Of a DNA stretch of 64,000 nucleotides, positions 43,564 through 52,046 are shown piece after piece (the stretch's first letter is position 1; each line of letters opens with the position of its first letter). The translations under genes and the position numbers were made by a program. The DNA is from ZC4RG29 sp036563875 (GTDB lineage: Bacteria; Bacteroidota; Bacteroidia; Cytophagales; Cyclobacteriaceae), in assembly GCA_036563875.1 (NCBI GenBank), contig DATCLO010000051.1, forward strand, positions 38,752 through 102,751, read 5' to 3'. The notes beneath the pieces are model-generated. The model searched no databases, was not told where the DNA came from, and saw nothing but the letters and a program-made list of their open reading frames with translations.

Positions 43564-44811
43564 ATGAAAAGAAAAATGATCAGCGGGAAGGACCTGGTGA
43601 AGATGGGTTACCCGAAGGGCAATGCATATGATCTGACGCCGGGTAAAGTCGACTTCCCGATCTATGGCGCTGCACAAATTGACGAAGGTGCACTTGGACA
43701 AATGGAAGTTGCGATGAAGTTGCCCGTGACTGTATCGGGTGCTCTTATGCCTGACGCGCATCCTGGTTATGGATTGCCTATTGGTGGAGTACTGGCCACG
43801 GATAATGCCGTGATACCGTATGGTGTTGGGGTTGACATTGGTTGCCGAATGTGTCTTACCGCATATCCGATGGGCGAAGACTATCTGGATGAGAACCGCA
43901 GCGCACTGAAGAAGATGCTGCTGGACAACACGCGGTTTGGTCGCCAAACGTTCAAACGACCCATGGAGCACGAAGTACTTGATCGTCCGGAATTCAACGA
44001 GATCACTGTTCTACGCGAACTCAAGGACAAGGCTGCGTCGCAGATAGGTACGTCGGGTAGCGGCAATCACTTCGTGGAGTTCGGAACGCTTCAACTCGCT
44101 GAAGGGAATATCTGGAGTCTTCCTCCAGGTAATTACCTCGCGCTGTTGTCGCATTCGGGTTCAAGAGGATTGGGTGCTGAGATCGCGCGCTACTACACGC
44201 GTGTGGCAAGGGAGAAATGCTTGCTTCCTGCGGAAGCACAGAATCTGGCCTGGCTTGACCTCAGCACGGAGGCCGGACAGGAATACTGGATTGCGATGAA
44301 CCTCGCGGGAGACTATGCGTCTGCGAACCATCACCAGATTCACGAACGGATGGCAAGGAGCCTTGGCGAACAGCCACTGTTCATGGTGGAGAACCATCAC
44401 AACTTCGCCTGGAAGGAGAAGCTGCACGACGGCAGGGAAGTGATTGTCCATCGCAAAGGTGCGACACCAGCAGGAAGGGATGTCCTCGGCGTCATACCCG
44501 GCTCTATGACAGCGCCTGGATTCATTGTGCGTGGTAAAGGCAATCCTGCATCCCTTGCGTCGGCAGCTCACGGCGCGGGCCGAGTGATGTCGCGGACAGC
44601 GGCGAAATCCTCAATCAGCGATAAGATGCTGAAGCAGGAACTTGAAAAGCATGGCGTGGAGCTGATTGGTGGTGGCCTCGACGAAGCGCCGATGGTGTAC
44701 AAGGATATTCGCGACGTAATGCGCTACCAGGATGACCTGGTGGAAACATTGGGTGTATTTACACCCAGGATAGTACGTATGTGCGGTGACGCAACGCCGC
44801 CGGAAGATTAG
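43564..44811 (+). CDS. rtcB: RNA-splicing ligase RtcB
   Basis: GTP- and Mn-dependent ligase joining 2',3'-cyclic phosphate (or 3'-phosphate) ends to 5'-OH RNA ends. The 415-residue protein shows the RtcB metal-binding motifs: PDAHPGYGLPIGGV (Asp64, His66), GVGVDIGCRM (Asp91, Cys94), SGNHFVEFG and LSHSGSRGLG. It also has the guanylylation region AAHGAGRVMSR with its histidine. It stands as a single gene without archease or RtcA, and no RtcR regulator is nearby. Confidence 0.95.
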   Translation: MKRKMISGKDLVKMGYPKGNAYDLTPGKVDFPIYGAAQIDEGALGQMEVAMKLPVTVSGALMPDAHPGYGLPIGGVLATDNAVIPYGVGVDIGCRMCLTAYPMGEDYLDENRSALKKMLLDNTRFGRQTFKRPMEHEVLDRPEFNEITVLRELKDKAASQIGTSGSGNHFVEFGTLQLAEGNIWSLPPGNYLALLSHSGSRGLGAEIARYYTRVAREKCLLPAEAQNLAWLDLSTEAGQEYWIAMNLAGDYASANHHQIHERMARSLGEQPLFMVENHHNFAWKEKLHDGREVIVHRKGATPAGRDVLGVIPGSMTAPGFIVRGKGNPASLASAAHGAGRVMSRTAAKSSISDKMLKQELEKHGVELIGGGLDEAPMVYKDIRDVMRYQDDLVETLGVFTPRIVRMCGDATPPED

Positions 44812-44848
44812 TCAAGGTTCAGGTTCAAGGTGTGAATCTGAACCTTGA
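44812..44848 (+). terminator. Hairpin after rtcB
   Basis: TCAAGGTTCAG (44812-44822) pairs exactly with CTGAACCTTGA (44838-44848), directly after the rtcB stop. There is no U-run; a repeat of the same words (TGAACCTTAA) follows. It may be a weak terminator or an mRNA 3' stabiliser. Confidence 0.5.
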
Positions 44849-44872
44849 GCATGAACCTTAACATCTACAAAA

Positions 44873-45376
44873 ATGGTACTTGAATGGATCGACAACTACA
44901 TGAAGAAGGCCGAAAGCCTTGTATATGAAGATCGCATCGATGAAGCGCTTGCCATCCTGAATGATCTCCTGTATGAAGAGCCGGGTTACGCAAAGCTTCA
45001 CAATGTTATCGGTTGGGTATACCTGTACTACACCGATGAAGCTGCGAAGGCAGAAATGCACTTCAAAACAGCAATGAAGTTCGACCCGACCTACGCGGCG
45101 CCTTATCTGCACCTGGGATGGATGTATCTGTCTCGTGGGGTTTATGTTGAAGCGCTTGGCTACCTCGAACAAGGATTAGTCAAGGCGGGCGCGAACAAGG
45201 TTGCGTTCATGGAGTACATTGGACAAGCATACGAGCTCCGCGGTAACATCAAGAAGGCTATTCAGTATTATGTCTCTGCACGTCATGCGTCGATCGACAG
45301 CCATGAATTCACGAGACTTAGCGATAGCATCAAGAGATGCCGCAAAAAGCGTCGCGTCCTGATGTTTCTATTCTAA
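44873..45376 (+). CDS. Tetratricopeptide repeat protein
   Basis: Cytoplasmic 167-residue protein made almost only of TPRs. Helical pairs are visible at about 20-50 (EDRIDEALAILNDLLYEEPGY), 53-85 (HNVIGWVYLYYTDEAAKAEMHF), 90-120 (YLHLGWMYLSRGVYVEALGYL) and 125-155 (YIGQAYELRGNIKKAIQYY). A basic C-terminus (RCRKKRRVLMFLF) ends it. Such proteins serve as adaptors; no partner is evident. It is followed by its own terminator. Confidence 0.88.
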   Translation: MVLEWIDNYMKKAESLVYEDRIDEALAILNDLLYEEPGYAKLHNVIGWVYLYYTDEAAKAEMHFKTAMKFDPTYAAPYLHLGWMYLSRGVYVEALGYLEQGLVKAGANKVAFMEYIGQAYELRGNIKKAIQYYVSARHASIDSHEFTRLSDSIKRCRKKRRVLMFLF

Positions 45377-45377
45377 T

Positions 45378-45421
45378 AGGCAGAGGATTTGGCCCCGCGG
45401 CCAGATCTTTCTGCCTTTTTT
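45378..45421 (+). terminator. Intrinsic terminator after the TPR gene
   Basis: AGGCAGA (45378-45384) pairs with TCTGCCT (45410-45416). An inner imperfect TTTGGCC/GGCCAGA helix surrounds a CCGC loop, and a T-run follows. The gene on the other strand ends 9 bases later, so it may act in both directions. Confidence 0.8.
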
Positions 45422-45429
45422 ATTGGTTG

Positions 45430-46485
45430 TCAAAGAAGAAATCGATCCACGCGATCCAGAAAGCGTTCATCACGCATTCCGGAACGATTGAACATGATGA
45501 CGCTGCCCAGACGTCTCTCCGGATACAATCGCACTTCTACATAGAAACCCCCACCACCTCCGGCATGCGCGAAATACCTGTTACTGCCAAGGGTATCAGT
45601 AAACCAGGAATATGACATCCCCGTCAGCTTACCACCAGCCTGGCGTTCCGTGAACAATTCTTTTTTGTACGAATCATTCAGCCAGCGAGAGTCAGTTTTC
45701 AGAAGACCTTGCGCATAAGCAATCAATCCACGCATAGTGCCGAACAGTCCTCCATAGGCAACGCCGTTAATGTAGAAATTTCGGAAGGGCCGCCAGCCGT
45801 CTTCAGGTGGTCCCATGAATTTGCGCTTGTCCATCAGAAGACCCAGCAGCGCATTTGAGATGGTCCATCGTTTGTGATATCCCACAGCGACCGTTGACGG
45901 GTCTAATTCAAAGCCCAGGTCCGAGGCGTCAATGCCAGCTCGAGCGAGGATGTTGTCTCGAATGTAGGATTCAAACGGAACACCCGAGACACGTTCTATG
46001 AGTCGCCCCAGGAACACATATCCGAGATTGCTGTATTTAAAGCGAGTGCCCGGATTAAATGCCAGCTTTGGGTTTGCTGCGAATATGCTGTCAAAGAAGT
46101 GATCCGCATCAAACGTGGCATGTTCCTCCACAAGATGAGTCCATCTTAGCGGAATCGGGTTGGGTATTCCTGACGTGTGACTTAAAAGTTGATCAACAGT
46201 AATGGCCGAGGGATAGGGGAAGTCATTCAAGTAATCTGATACAGCGTCATTCACCTTTAGTCGTCCTTGCTCCACCAGTTGCAATACGGCCAATGCCGTT
46301 ACCGTCTTTGTGATGGAGAAAATGTGGTATGATGCATCTGCCCCTATAGCGAGTTCTCGCCCCACGTTGCAATATCCGTATCGAAACTGATGATGTACGT
46401 TTGAATCATCAAAAAAAGCGTACTGCACGGAAGGTGCGTGCCCACGATCGATATAGTTTCGGAGAAATGCGTCTATAGAACTCAA
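45430..46485 (-). CDS. Serine hydrolase of the beta-lactamase/penicillin-binding fold (class C-like)
   Basis: The 351-residue protein has the SxxK motif at Ser57-Lys60 (FSITKTVTAL), the YxN motif at Tyr151-Asn153 (KYSNLGY), and a late HAGGGGGF segment replacing KTG. This group includes esterases, D-aminopeptidases and other serine hydrolases, so beta-lactam resistance should not be assumed. No signal peptide is visible, which suggests a cytoplasmic location or an N-terminus that begins elsewhere. It overlaps the GH172 gene by 4 bases. Confidence 0.87.
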   Translation of the reverse strand: MSSIDAFLRNYIDRGHAPSVQYAFFDDSNVHHQFRYGYCNVGRELAIGADASYHIFSITKTVTALAVLQLVEQGRLKVNDAVSDYLNDFPYPSAITVDQLLSHTSGIPNPIPLRWTHLVEEHATFDADHFFDSIFAANPKLAFNPGTRFKYSNLGYVFLGRLIERVSGVPFESYIRDNILARAGIDASDLGFELDPSTVAVGYHKRWTISNALLGLLMDKRKFMGPPEDGWRPFRNFYINGVAYGGLFGTMRGLIAYAQGLLKTDSRWLNDSYKKELFTERQAGGKLTGMSYSWFTDTLGSNRYFAHAGGGGGFYVEVRLYPERRLGSVIMFNRSGMRDERFLDRVDRFLL

Positions 46486-48431
46486 GGAGCTGCCCTTTCG
46501 AACTGAAAACTGTAAATGCGAACCACGGCGTTTTCTCCGACCCTTTTTCTCAGCGTGATGGTTTTGACTTGATCGTTTATCACAACTTCGCCGGCAAATG
46601 CGAGCTTTCGTTCATCTCCCGATTTTGTGGGTGATATCCAGTCTGAAATCCTTCGAGTACCCTGCCAAATGCTGAAGTCTCCCAGTGATCCGGCATATCC
46701 ATACTCGACGTAAAGCTTGTACTTGCCCTTGTCGAGATTGTTAAGGAACACCTGTGCCATGGGCACGGCGTCGAAGTCGATTTTGGCCGTCCATGAGTCG
46801 GACGTTGGCATCGAAAACACCATCGCAGGATCATCAAAAGCAGCAGTTGCCAACCAGTACAAGTTTAACACCATCGCTTGCGGTGTAAGAATATCGCGTG
46901 TACGGATGTCGGCTACCTTTTGTGAAATGCGTATCGGTGTGTTCTCAAATTGGGGTCTTTCAGCATAAAAGATACCGAGCGAAGTATAATCCGTTTGCAC
47001 ATTTCGTTCGGCCTCCGGTTGATGTTCTATTGTAAGTCGGAACGACTTCTCAAAATTCAGTTTATCAGTAAGATAAAAACGATATCCTCCGGTTCGTGAA
47101 GTAGCGAGATCGTAATCCAAAGATCCATGGATAGGCAGACTCAGACCCTGGTTCCATCGATCCATTACCGCATACCATCCTCCGTTGAAATAGTCTTCCG
47201 ATCCCGTTCCATGAAGGCGCATTTCACTATCGATCATCGCAACGTCGTCACCTTCCCAGAACATGGTGTGACCGGGCTCGAGTCCTTGTGCCACGACAAC
47301 CGCACCAACAAAGTGACCTTGGCCCACCACATCGGCAATGGTATGGGGAACACCGGAAGGGATGTTGTAGTGCCTGCGTGATTGAACATAAAGTTTCCCC
47401 TCGCGGTCTTTGTCACGTTTCACATCAGTGTAGTAAATCGTCCCACTTACAACTATGACGTTGGGGTCTTCGGCTGACCCTTTATCATATCTGAGCATGA
47501 GTCGGCACGACGCATCGAAGGGCATCGGAAGATACGAGTACATCGTACGGTTGTCTGAGCCCAGGAGCATGGATTTCATGGAAGGTTTGCCAAACGCAAA
47601 TCCGAAAAAGTCGTGCAACGGAAGGTCAAGGGCATTGATCTTATCGTCATCCCATTGTGCTGTCAGCATTACTTTTCGATAGGCGTTGGCGAGGCCGCCG
47701 TCCATGTTAAGAGATATGCCTGCAATTCGACCACCGCTCATTGCAGAGAATAGCGTCTCTGTCGCCCCTGACTTTAGTACGATGTTGACCGCTTGCTTTT
47801 TCAACTCCGATCCATAGACTTCTAATGGAGTGATTTCCCTATTCCACACCTGCTTGATGCGATCAAATAGGTCGCGGTTATCTTCCAACATCTTTAGAGT
47901 GAAAGACTTTACCTTATTTCTCTTGCTCAGGTTACGGTATTGGGTCTGATGGAAGCGCAGATTTGCGCCAGCGTATACAATCTTCAGCGATTTTTCATAA
48001 GGTATAGGAAGGTAGCAATAATATCCACCGATTTCATTGCCACAAAGCGGCGCGAGAAATGGAAATTTATCGCCAAGGAAGAGGTCGATGAACGGTACGG
48101 CGATTCTGGGTTTCCGCTCACCGTCGAAATAAAATTTGATCGTATCGGTAGTGGGTGTGGGTGTCCATATTCTATTTACGACACCGGGCCCTTTGAGGTC
48201 AGCGATCACTAAGTCTTTGCCCTCTTTCCGCACGAACGAAAACTTTCCGCTGAACCCATCGTCGTTTCCCCCGGTTGTGTCGTAGCTCGACAACTGATGC
48301 ATCTCCCCCGAACGATAGGACGCCAATGCAGAAATGTCAAGAAGGTTTGTCAGTTCCTGCCTGTAAAAAGTATCCTGCGCGGGAAGACGCAAAAAGCCCA
48401 GACAAATTGAAAGCAGTAGCAGATATCTCAT
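46482..48431 (-). CDS. DUF2961 / GH172-family glycoside hydrolase
   Basis: Exported protein of 649 residues with a signal peptide (RYLLLLSICLGFLRLPAQ). The DUF2961 core has LKGPGVVNRIWTPTPT, FPFLAPLCGNEIGGYYCYLPIPY and GTGSEDYFNGGWYAV. Family GH172 contains alpha-D-fructofuranosidases/difructose-anhydride synthases and arabinofuranosidases, with acidic residues in the active site. The C-terminal 150 residues form an extra beta domain. It lies between crcB (2-base gap) and a serine hydrolase gene (4-base overlap), so it is part of a three-gene unit. Confidence 0.9.
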   Translation of the reverse strand: MRYLLLLSICLGFLRLPAQDTFYRQELTNLLDISALASYRSGEMHQLSSYDTTGGNDDGFSGKFSFVRKEGKDLVIADLKGPGVVNRIWTPTPTTDTIKFYFDGERKPRIAVPFIDLFLGDKFPFLAPLCGNEIGGYYCYLPIPYEKSLKIVYAGANLRFHQTQYRNLSKRNKVKSFTLKMLEDNRDLFDRIKQVWNREITPLEVYGSELKKQAVNIVLKSGATETLFSAMSGGRIAGISLNMDGGLANAYRKVMLTAQWDDDKINALDLPLHDFFGFAFGKPSMKSMLLGSDNRTMYSYLPMPFDASCRLMLRYDKGSAEDPNVIVVSGTIYYTDVKRDKDREGKLYVQSRRHYNIPSGVPHTIADVVGQGHFVGAVVVAQGLEPGHTMFWEGDDVAMIDSEMRLHGTGSEDYFNGGWYAVMDRWNQGLSLPIHGSLDYDLATSRTGGYRFYLTDKLNFEKSFRLTIEHQPEAERNVQTDYTSLGIFYAERPQFENTPIRISQKVADIRTRDILTPQAMVLNLYWLATAAFDDPAMVFSMPTSDSWTAKIDFDAVPMAQVFLNNLDKGKYKLYVEYGYAGSLGDFSIWQGTRRISDWISPTKSGDERKLAFAGEVVINDQVKTITLRKRVGENAVVRIYSFQFERAAP

Positions 48432-48433
48432 AG

Positions 48434-48802
48434 TCAGAATTGTCTTGCCACCTGCAGGCCTAGCCAGACGCCGACGAGTCCCGCAAGCACACTTAGTCCA
48501 ATATAGAAGAACGCCGTCAAATAGTTATGGCCTTGTAGCAGCCGGACGTTCTCAAAGGCAAAGGCAGAAAAAGTGGTAAACCCACCGCAAAAGCCAGCTA
48601 CAAAGAGCAGACGCGCCTCCTGGGTCAGCGCTCCGGGCATGCCGGTCAACAATCCCATAACAAAGCATCCAATAACGTTAACTGAGAATGTGGCCAGTGG
48701 AAACGCGTCATCGAAGTATCGAACGGTGGCAACAGACGTGAGGTAGCGCAGGATGCTTCCGAGTCCACCACCAACTCCCACCAGAAGAATTTGCTTTATC
48801 AT
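48434..48802 (-). CDS. crcB: Fluoride channel CrcB/Fluc
   Basis: Small membrane protein of 122 residues from the preferred start, forming a dual-topology dimeric fluoride export channel. Four membrane helices are visible. Family motifs are GGGLGSILRYLTS, FPLATFSVNVIGCFVMGLL, and the pore segment GFCGGFTTFSAFAFE with its phenylalanines and threonines. The frame is open to 48907, but that part contains the promoter and a hairpin, so ATG at 48802 (MIKQILLVGVG) is the likely start. Confidence 0.94.
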   Translation of the reverse strand: MIKQILLVGVGGGLGSILRYLTSVATVRYFDDAFPLATFSVNVIGCFVMGLLTGMPGALTQEARLLFVAGFCGGFTTFSAFAFENVRLLQGHNYLTAFFYIGLSVLAGLVGVWLGLQVARQF

Positions 48803-48838
48803 GTTATCGTACACACGGGGAACACCGCCGTGTGAGAT

Positions 48839-48868
48839 CAAATATAGAATATCCTCCCATGCTTTGAA
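48839..48868 (-). promoter_or_regulatory. Promoter of the crcB-GH172-hydrolase unit
   Basis: On the minus strand TTC at 48868-48866, a 19-base spacer and TATATTTG (48846-48839), an exact -7 match. The transcript would begin near 48833 with the hairpin CACACGG/CCGTGTG about 12 bases before the crcB ATG. Confidence 0.55.
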
Positions 48869-48913
48869 CCCTCGATTTTTGATCGTTGTTTTGTCTTGTA
48901 GTCCCAAATTCCT

Positions 48914-49432
48914 ATGAAAGCGATCCTTCCCTGCCTTTTGATAATTGCAAGCGCTTCTGCGTTCGGACAGACGCTCAAACCCAATCCGGCGCGAAACAAC
49001 AATCCGTATTATTCGAATACCGATACCACGAAACTGAAGGTGTCAAACGCAGTCTGGAAGAAGATCCTTCCGCCCGACCTCTACCACGTCGCGCGGGAAC
49101 AGGGTACCGAACGCGCTTTCACCGGACAGTATTGGAATATCGACATCCGTGGTACTTACTTCTGTGCCGTATGTGGCAACAAGCTGTTCCGGTCGGATGC
49201 GAAGTTTGCCAGTAACTGCGGATGGCCCAGCTTTTTTGAACCTTCACGCAAGAACAGCGTCTGGTACCGCGAAGACCTCTCTCACGGCATGCGCCGCATC
49301 GAAGTACTTTGCTCCCGTTGTGACTCACACCTCGGCCACGTCTTCGACGACGGCCCGGCACCGACGTACAAGAGATACTGTATGAATTCGGTGTCACTTG
49401 ATTTTGTACCTGATGGACTCGGCAAGAAGTAG
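48914..49432 (+). CDS. msrB: Exported peptide-methionine (R)-S-oxide reductase MsrB
   Basis: Repairs methionine-R-sulfoxide in envelope proteins. The 172-residue protein has a signal peptide (KAILPCLLIIASASAFGQ). The MsrB domain has zinc-binding pairs Cys84/Cys87 (CAVC) and Cys133/Cys136 (CSRC), the GWPSFFEP motif, LGHVFDDGP, and the catalytic cysteine Cys156 in RYCMNSVSL. It is a single gene divergent from crcB, with a 111-base gap to the preferred crcB start. Confidence 0.95.
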   Translation: MKAILPCLLIIASASAFGQTLKPNPARNNNPYYSNTDTTKLKVSNAVWKKILPPDLYHVAREQGTERAFTGQYWNIDIRGTYFCAVCGNKLFRSDAKFASNCGWPSFFEPSRKNSVWYREDLSHGMRRIEVLCSRCDSHLGHVFDDGPAPTYKRYCMNSVSLDFVPDGLGKK

Positions 49433-49563
49433 GCTGTTGTCTCTCTTCCTCTCCACGGGGCTTCCTTTCCACGTTACTATTTTTCCCGGTGGCTTCCTTT
49501 GCAGCGCTGATCGGCCTTCACTAATCCGGCGCACTTTTTTCTACGGGTTTATGGGAACCCGCA

Positions 49564-51795
49564 ATGAACTTGTCATCAGGCATCCGACGTCTGTTAATTT
49601 TTTGGCAGAATATCATGTTGTCCCATGCATGCTTGGGGATGGTAATGCTTTGCCTGGTGTCCTCCTCTTCCCTTGCCCAGGATAATGTCGCTCCTCAAAT
49701 TGTTGGGCAGCGACCGCTCAGTGTCAGTCTCGGTACTCCGCTAGCGATCACTTTGGAAGATCTTGAGGTAGTCGATCCCGACAATTCCTATCCCCATGAT
49801 TTTACCCTTAAACTCTCCGGGAGTTCAGATGCTTTTCAGCTGTCCGATAATACCATCATTCCTAACGCCGGTGTGGAAGGCGGCGTTGAAGTGACGGCAG
49901 TTGTTAATGATGGCGTGAACGACAGCGATCCGTATACCATAACGGTGGACATCATCGGAATTTTGGCAAAAGGCGGTGAAGAAGGTAAGGGGCCAAAGGA
50001 TGGACCAGACAAACCAGAAAAGCCGGACAAACCAGAAAAGAAGGACGATAAAAAGACAGACGATAAGAAGAAAGAAGACGGAGAAAAGAAAGGCGAAGAC
50101 AAAGAGGGCCCAGGAAAGGGTGATGACAAAGGTGCGGGCAACAAAGATGACAAGAAAGATCCAGGTCCAAAGGATGACAAGAAGGATCCTGGTCCGAAGG
50201 ACGACAAGAAGGATCCTGGTCCAAAGGATGACAAGAAAGATCCTGGTCCAAAGGACGACAAGAAAGACCCTGCTCCAAAGGATGACAAGAAAGATCCCGG
50301 TCCAAAGGATGACAAGAAGGATCCTGAAAAAGAGGATGACAAGAAATCCGATAAAAAGGACGACGAAAAAAAAGGTGACCCCGGGAGCAGCAAAGACGAC
50401 AAGGGAGGCGACGGCAGCAAGGATGAAGGGAATAAAGGTCAGGGCAACGGCGGTAATAACGGAGGAGGAAATGGAAACGGCGGGAACACTGGCGGAGGAG
50501 GCAACGGAAATAACGGTGGAAATGTTTCGCCCCCTTCCAATGTAGCTCCGGTCATCACCGGACAGCACGAGATCACAACTGCGAAAAACGTAGCCGTCGT
50601 CTTAACCCTCAATATGTTGAAAGTGGATGACCCGGACAATGACTATCCGGACGACTTTTCTCTCCGTGTTTTTGAGGGAAGCAACTACACACTTGACGGT
50701 AATACGGTAACACCGAACCAGGATTTCACAGGTACACTCGATATACGCCTGCAGGTCAACGATGGCGTCGCCAACAGCAATGCATTCACGTTGAAGATTA
50801 CCGTCAGGGAGGGAAACATCCCGCCGCAAATCCTTGGGCAAACGTCGCTTGTCATGGACGAAGAAACATCGCTGACAATTGGCTTTGAAAACCTCATTGT
50901 ATTCGACCCGGATACCCCCTACCCCAACGGATTCACGATCAATCTTAGCAGCGGTGAGCACTATAACACTAAAGGAAGGACGATCGAACCCATGGAAAAT
51001 TTTTCCGGTCTCCTTACAGTCGTGGTAACCGTGCATGATGGGAAGCTGGAAAGTGATCCGTATCCATTGATGATTATGGTTAATCCCGTGAATGATCCAC
51101 CCGCGCTCCAAAACATGGAGCGAAGCGTACTGCCCTATTTGGTAAATGGTGGACCGGCCGGCGTCACGGAAAATATTCAGGTTTCTGAAGTAGATGGCGA
51201 TAATATTGTTGGCGCAGAGATATCGTTCGATATGACAACGTACCAGGCTGGACATGATCTGCTTACGTACGCGCCGGCAGGCGAGGCAAACATTCTCATA
51301 CAAGGTGTGTTTGACGCTGAGACCGCTACATTCCACCTGATCGGCAGCGCTCCGGCATCCGACTACCAGGAAGCGCTGCGCTCCATCTACTACTCTTTTA
51401 ACACAGAAGAGTCGGAGAACATACAGTCCGGCACGAAGGCGCTTTCCATTAAGGTGCGCGACAGCAATTCGGAAAGCAATGTGCTTTCCCGCGAAATCGC
51501 CTTCAGCAGCGAAATCGCACTAGACGTACCAAAAGCGTTTACGCCAAACGGTGATATGGCTAATGATACGTGGTCTGTTACGCCAGTTCAAAACGTAGAC
51601 GGATACGACGACGCCATCACGCGCGTATATACCATCCGCGGCGAGCTTCTGTACGAAGCAAGTGGGTTTAGTTGGGAATGGGATGGCCGGCATCAGGGAC
51701 AGGATCTCCCCACAGGGACATATTACTATGTTATATCTGTGAAGTCAGGAGTCAATATGTCAAACCGGAAGGGCGTTGTGACGATTATTCGGTGA
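49564..51795 (+). CDS. Large repeat-rich surface protein with T9SS type B (CHU_C) sorting domain
   Basis: Secreted protein of 743 residues. After a signal peptide (about 1-39) comes a cadherin/Ig-like repeat (about 43-133) with DPDNSYPHDF. A Lys/Asp/Pro-rich low-complexity region (about 135-285) follows, then a Gly/Asn-rich linker (about 285-330). Two further copies of the same Ig-like repeat lie at about 333-425 (DPDNDYPDDF) and 426-518 (DPDTPYPNGF), then a separate beta domain. The final 90 residues (PKAFTPNGDMANDTWSV to GVVTIIR) are a gliding-motility-associated C-terminal domain. This directs secretion by the type IX system. Role is probably adhesion or matrix; no enzyme domain is seen. 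Confidence 0.9.
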   Translation: MNLSSGIRRLLIFWQNIMLSHACLGMVMLCLVSSSSLAQDNVAPQIVGQRPLSVSLGTPLAITLEDLEVVDPDNSYPHDFTLKLSGSSDAFQLSDNTIIPNAGVEGGVEVTAVVNDGVNDSDPYTITVDIIGILAKGGEEGKGPKDGPDKPEKPDKPEKKDDKKTDDKKKEDGEKKGEDKEGPGKGDDKGAGNKDDKKDPGPKDDKKDPGPKDDKKDPGPKDDKKDPGPKDDKKDPAPKDDKKDPGPKDDKKDPEKEDDKKSDKKDDEKKGDPGSSKDDKGGDGSKDEGNKGQGNGGNNGGGNGNGGNTGGGGNGNNGGNVSPPSNVAPVITGQHEITTAKNVAVVLTLNMLKVDDPDNDYPDDFSLRVFEGSNYTLDGNTVTPNQDFTGTLDIRLQVNDGVANSNAFTLKITVREGNIPPQILGQTSLVMDEETSLTIGFENLIVFDPDTPYPNGFTINLSSGEHYNTKGRTIEPMENFSGLLTVVVTVHDGKLESDPYPLMIMVNPVNDPPALQNMERSVLPYLVNGGPAGVTENIQVSEVDGDNIVGAEISFDMTTYQAGHDLLTYAPAGEANILIQGVFDAETATFHLIGSAPASDYQEALRSIYYSFNTEESENIQSGTKALSIKVRDSNSESNVLSREIAFSSEIALDVPKAFTPNGDMANDTWSVTPVQNVDGYDDAITRVYTIRGELLYEASGFSWEWDGRHQGQDLPTGTYYYVISVKSGVNMSNRKGVVTIIR
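50143..50331 (+). repeat. 27-base in-frame tandem repeat (7 copies)
   Basis: Seven consecutive 27-base units encode KDDKKDPGP, with PAP in the fifth and PEK in the last. Copies differ mainly at third codon positions (GAT/GAC, AAG/AAA), so the DNA has drifted while the peptide is kept. It codes for a charged, probably extended spacer inside the surface protein. Confidence 0.95.
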
Positions 51796-51856
51796 AGTTC
51801 ACGCACCTACTTTCGCTCGCACACTCGCACCCACTTTCACACTTACTCTGTTTCAG

Positions 51857-51928
51857 CGGTCTCACCGGGAATCGAACCCAGATCAAGAGTTTAGGAAACT
51901 CCTATTCTATCCGTTGAACTATGAGACC
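51857..51928 (-). tRNA. tRNA-Arg (anticodon CCT)
   Basis: Minus-strand cloverleaf: acceptor GGTCTCA with TGAGACC, D stem GTTC/GAAT, anticodon stem GGAGT/ACTCT with loop TTCCTAA. The anticodon CCT (plus-strand AGG at 51893-51895) reads AGG. T arm CTGGG-TTCGATT-CCCGG, discriminator G. CCA is not encoded, unlike in the tRNA-Gly of this window. Confidence 0.95.
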
Positions 51929-52016
51929 ATTTTTTTTAGACGCACCCCGAGAGCTATCAGGGGCAATCGCAGAGACAGAACGTCACGCCACTGCCACTGC
52001 ATCTAACCTAGGTCGG

Positions 52017-52046
52017 CAAATTTAGGAAATTATCCCTTCGGTTCAA
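52017..52046 (-). promoter_or_regulatory. Promoter within the hflX 3' end, reading toward tRNA-Arg
   Basis: On the minus strand TTG (52046-52044), 19 bases, TAAATTTG (52024-52017): a full consensus match. The -33 element lies in the last codons of hflX and the -7 element just after its stop. The predicted start near 52010 gives an 80-base leader before tRNA-Arg. Confidence 0.65.

Noticed and set aside
45430..46485. Antibiotic-resistance beta-lactamase
   Set aside because: The SxxK/YxN fold is shared by many esterases and peptidases, no signal peptide is seen, and the gene sits with a glycosidase; resistance cannot be claimed.
48803..48840. Possible fluoride riboswitch before crcB
   Set aside because: The leader has GGCGGTGTTCCCC, which resembles part of the fluoride aptamer. 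The conserved GATGG core is missing, and only about 30 bases remain before the ATG, too few for the full pseudoknot.
50143..50331. CRISPR-like array
   Set aside because: The 27-base units are contiguous without spacers, in frame, and encode a repeated peptide; no cas genes are present.
49825..50568. Long minus-strand open frames (up to 247 codons) opposite the surface-protein repeat region
   Set aside because: They arise because the repetitive Lys/Asp codons have no stops in complement; the products are low-complexity mixtures of Leu/Ile/Val/Ser/Phe with no start context or family features, while the plus frame has a signal peptide and sorting domain.
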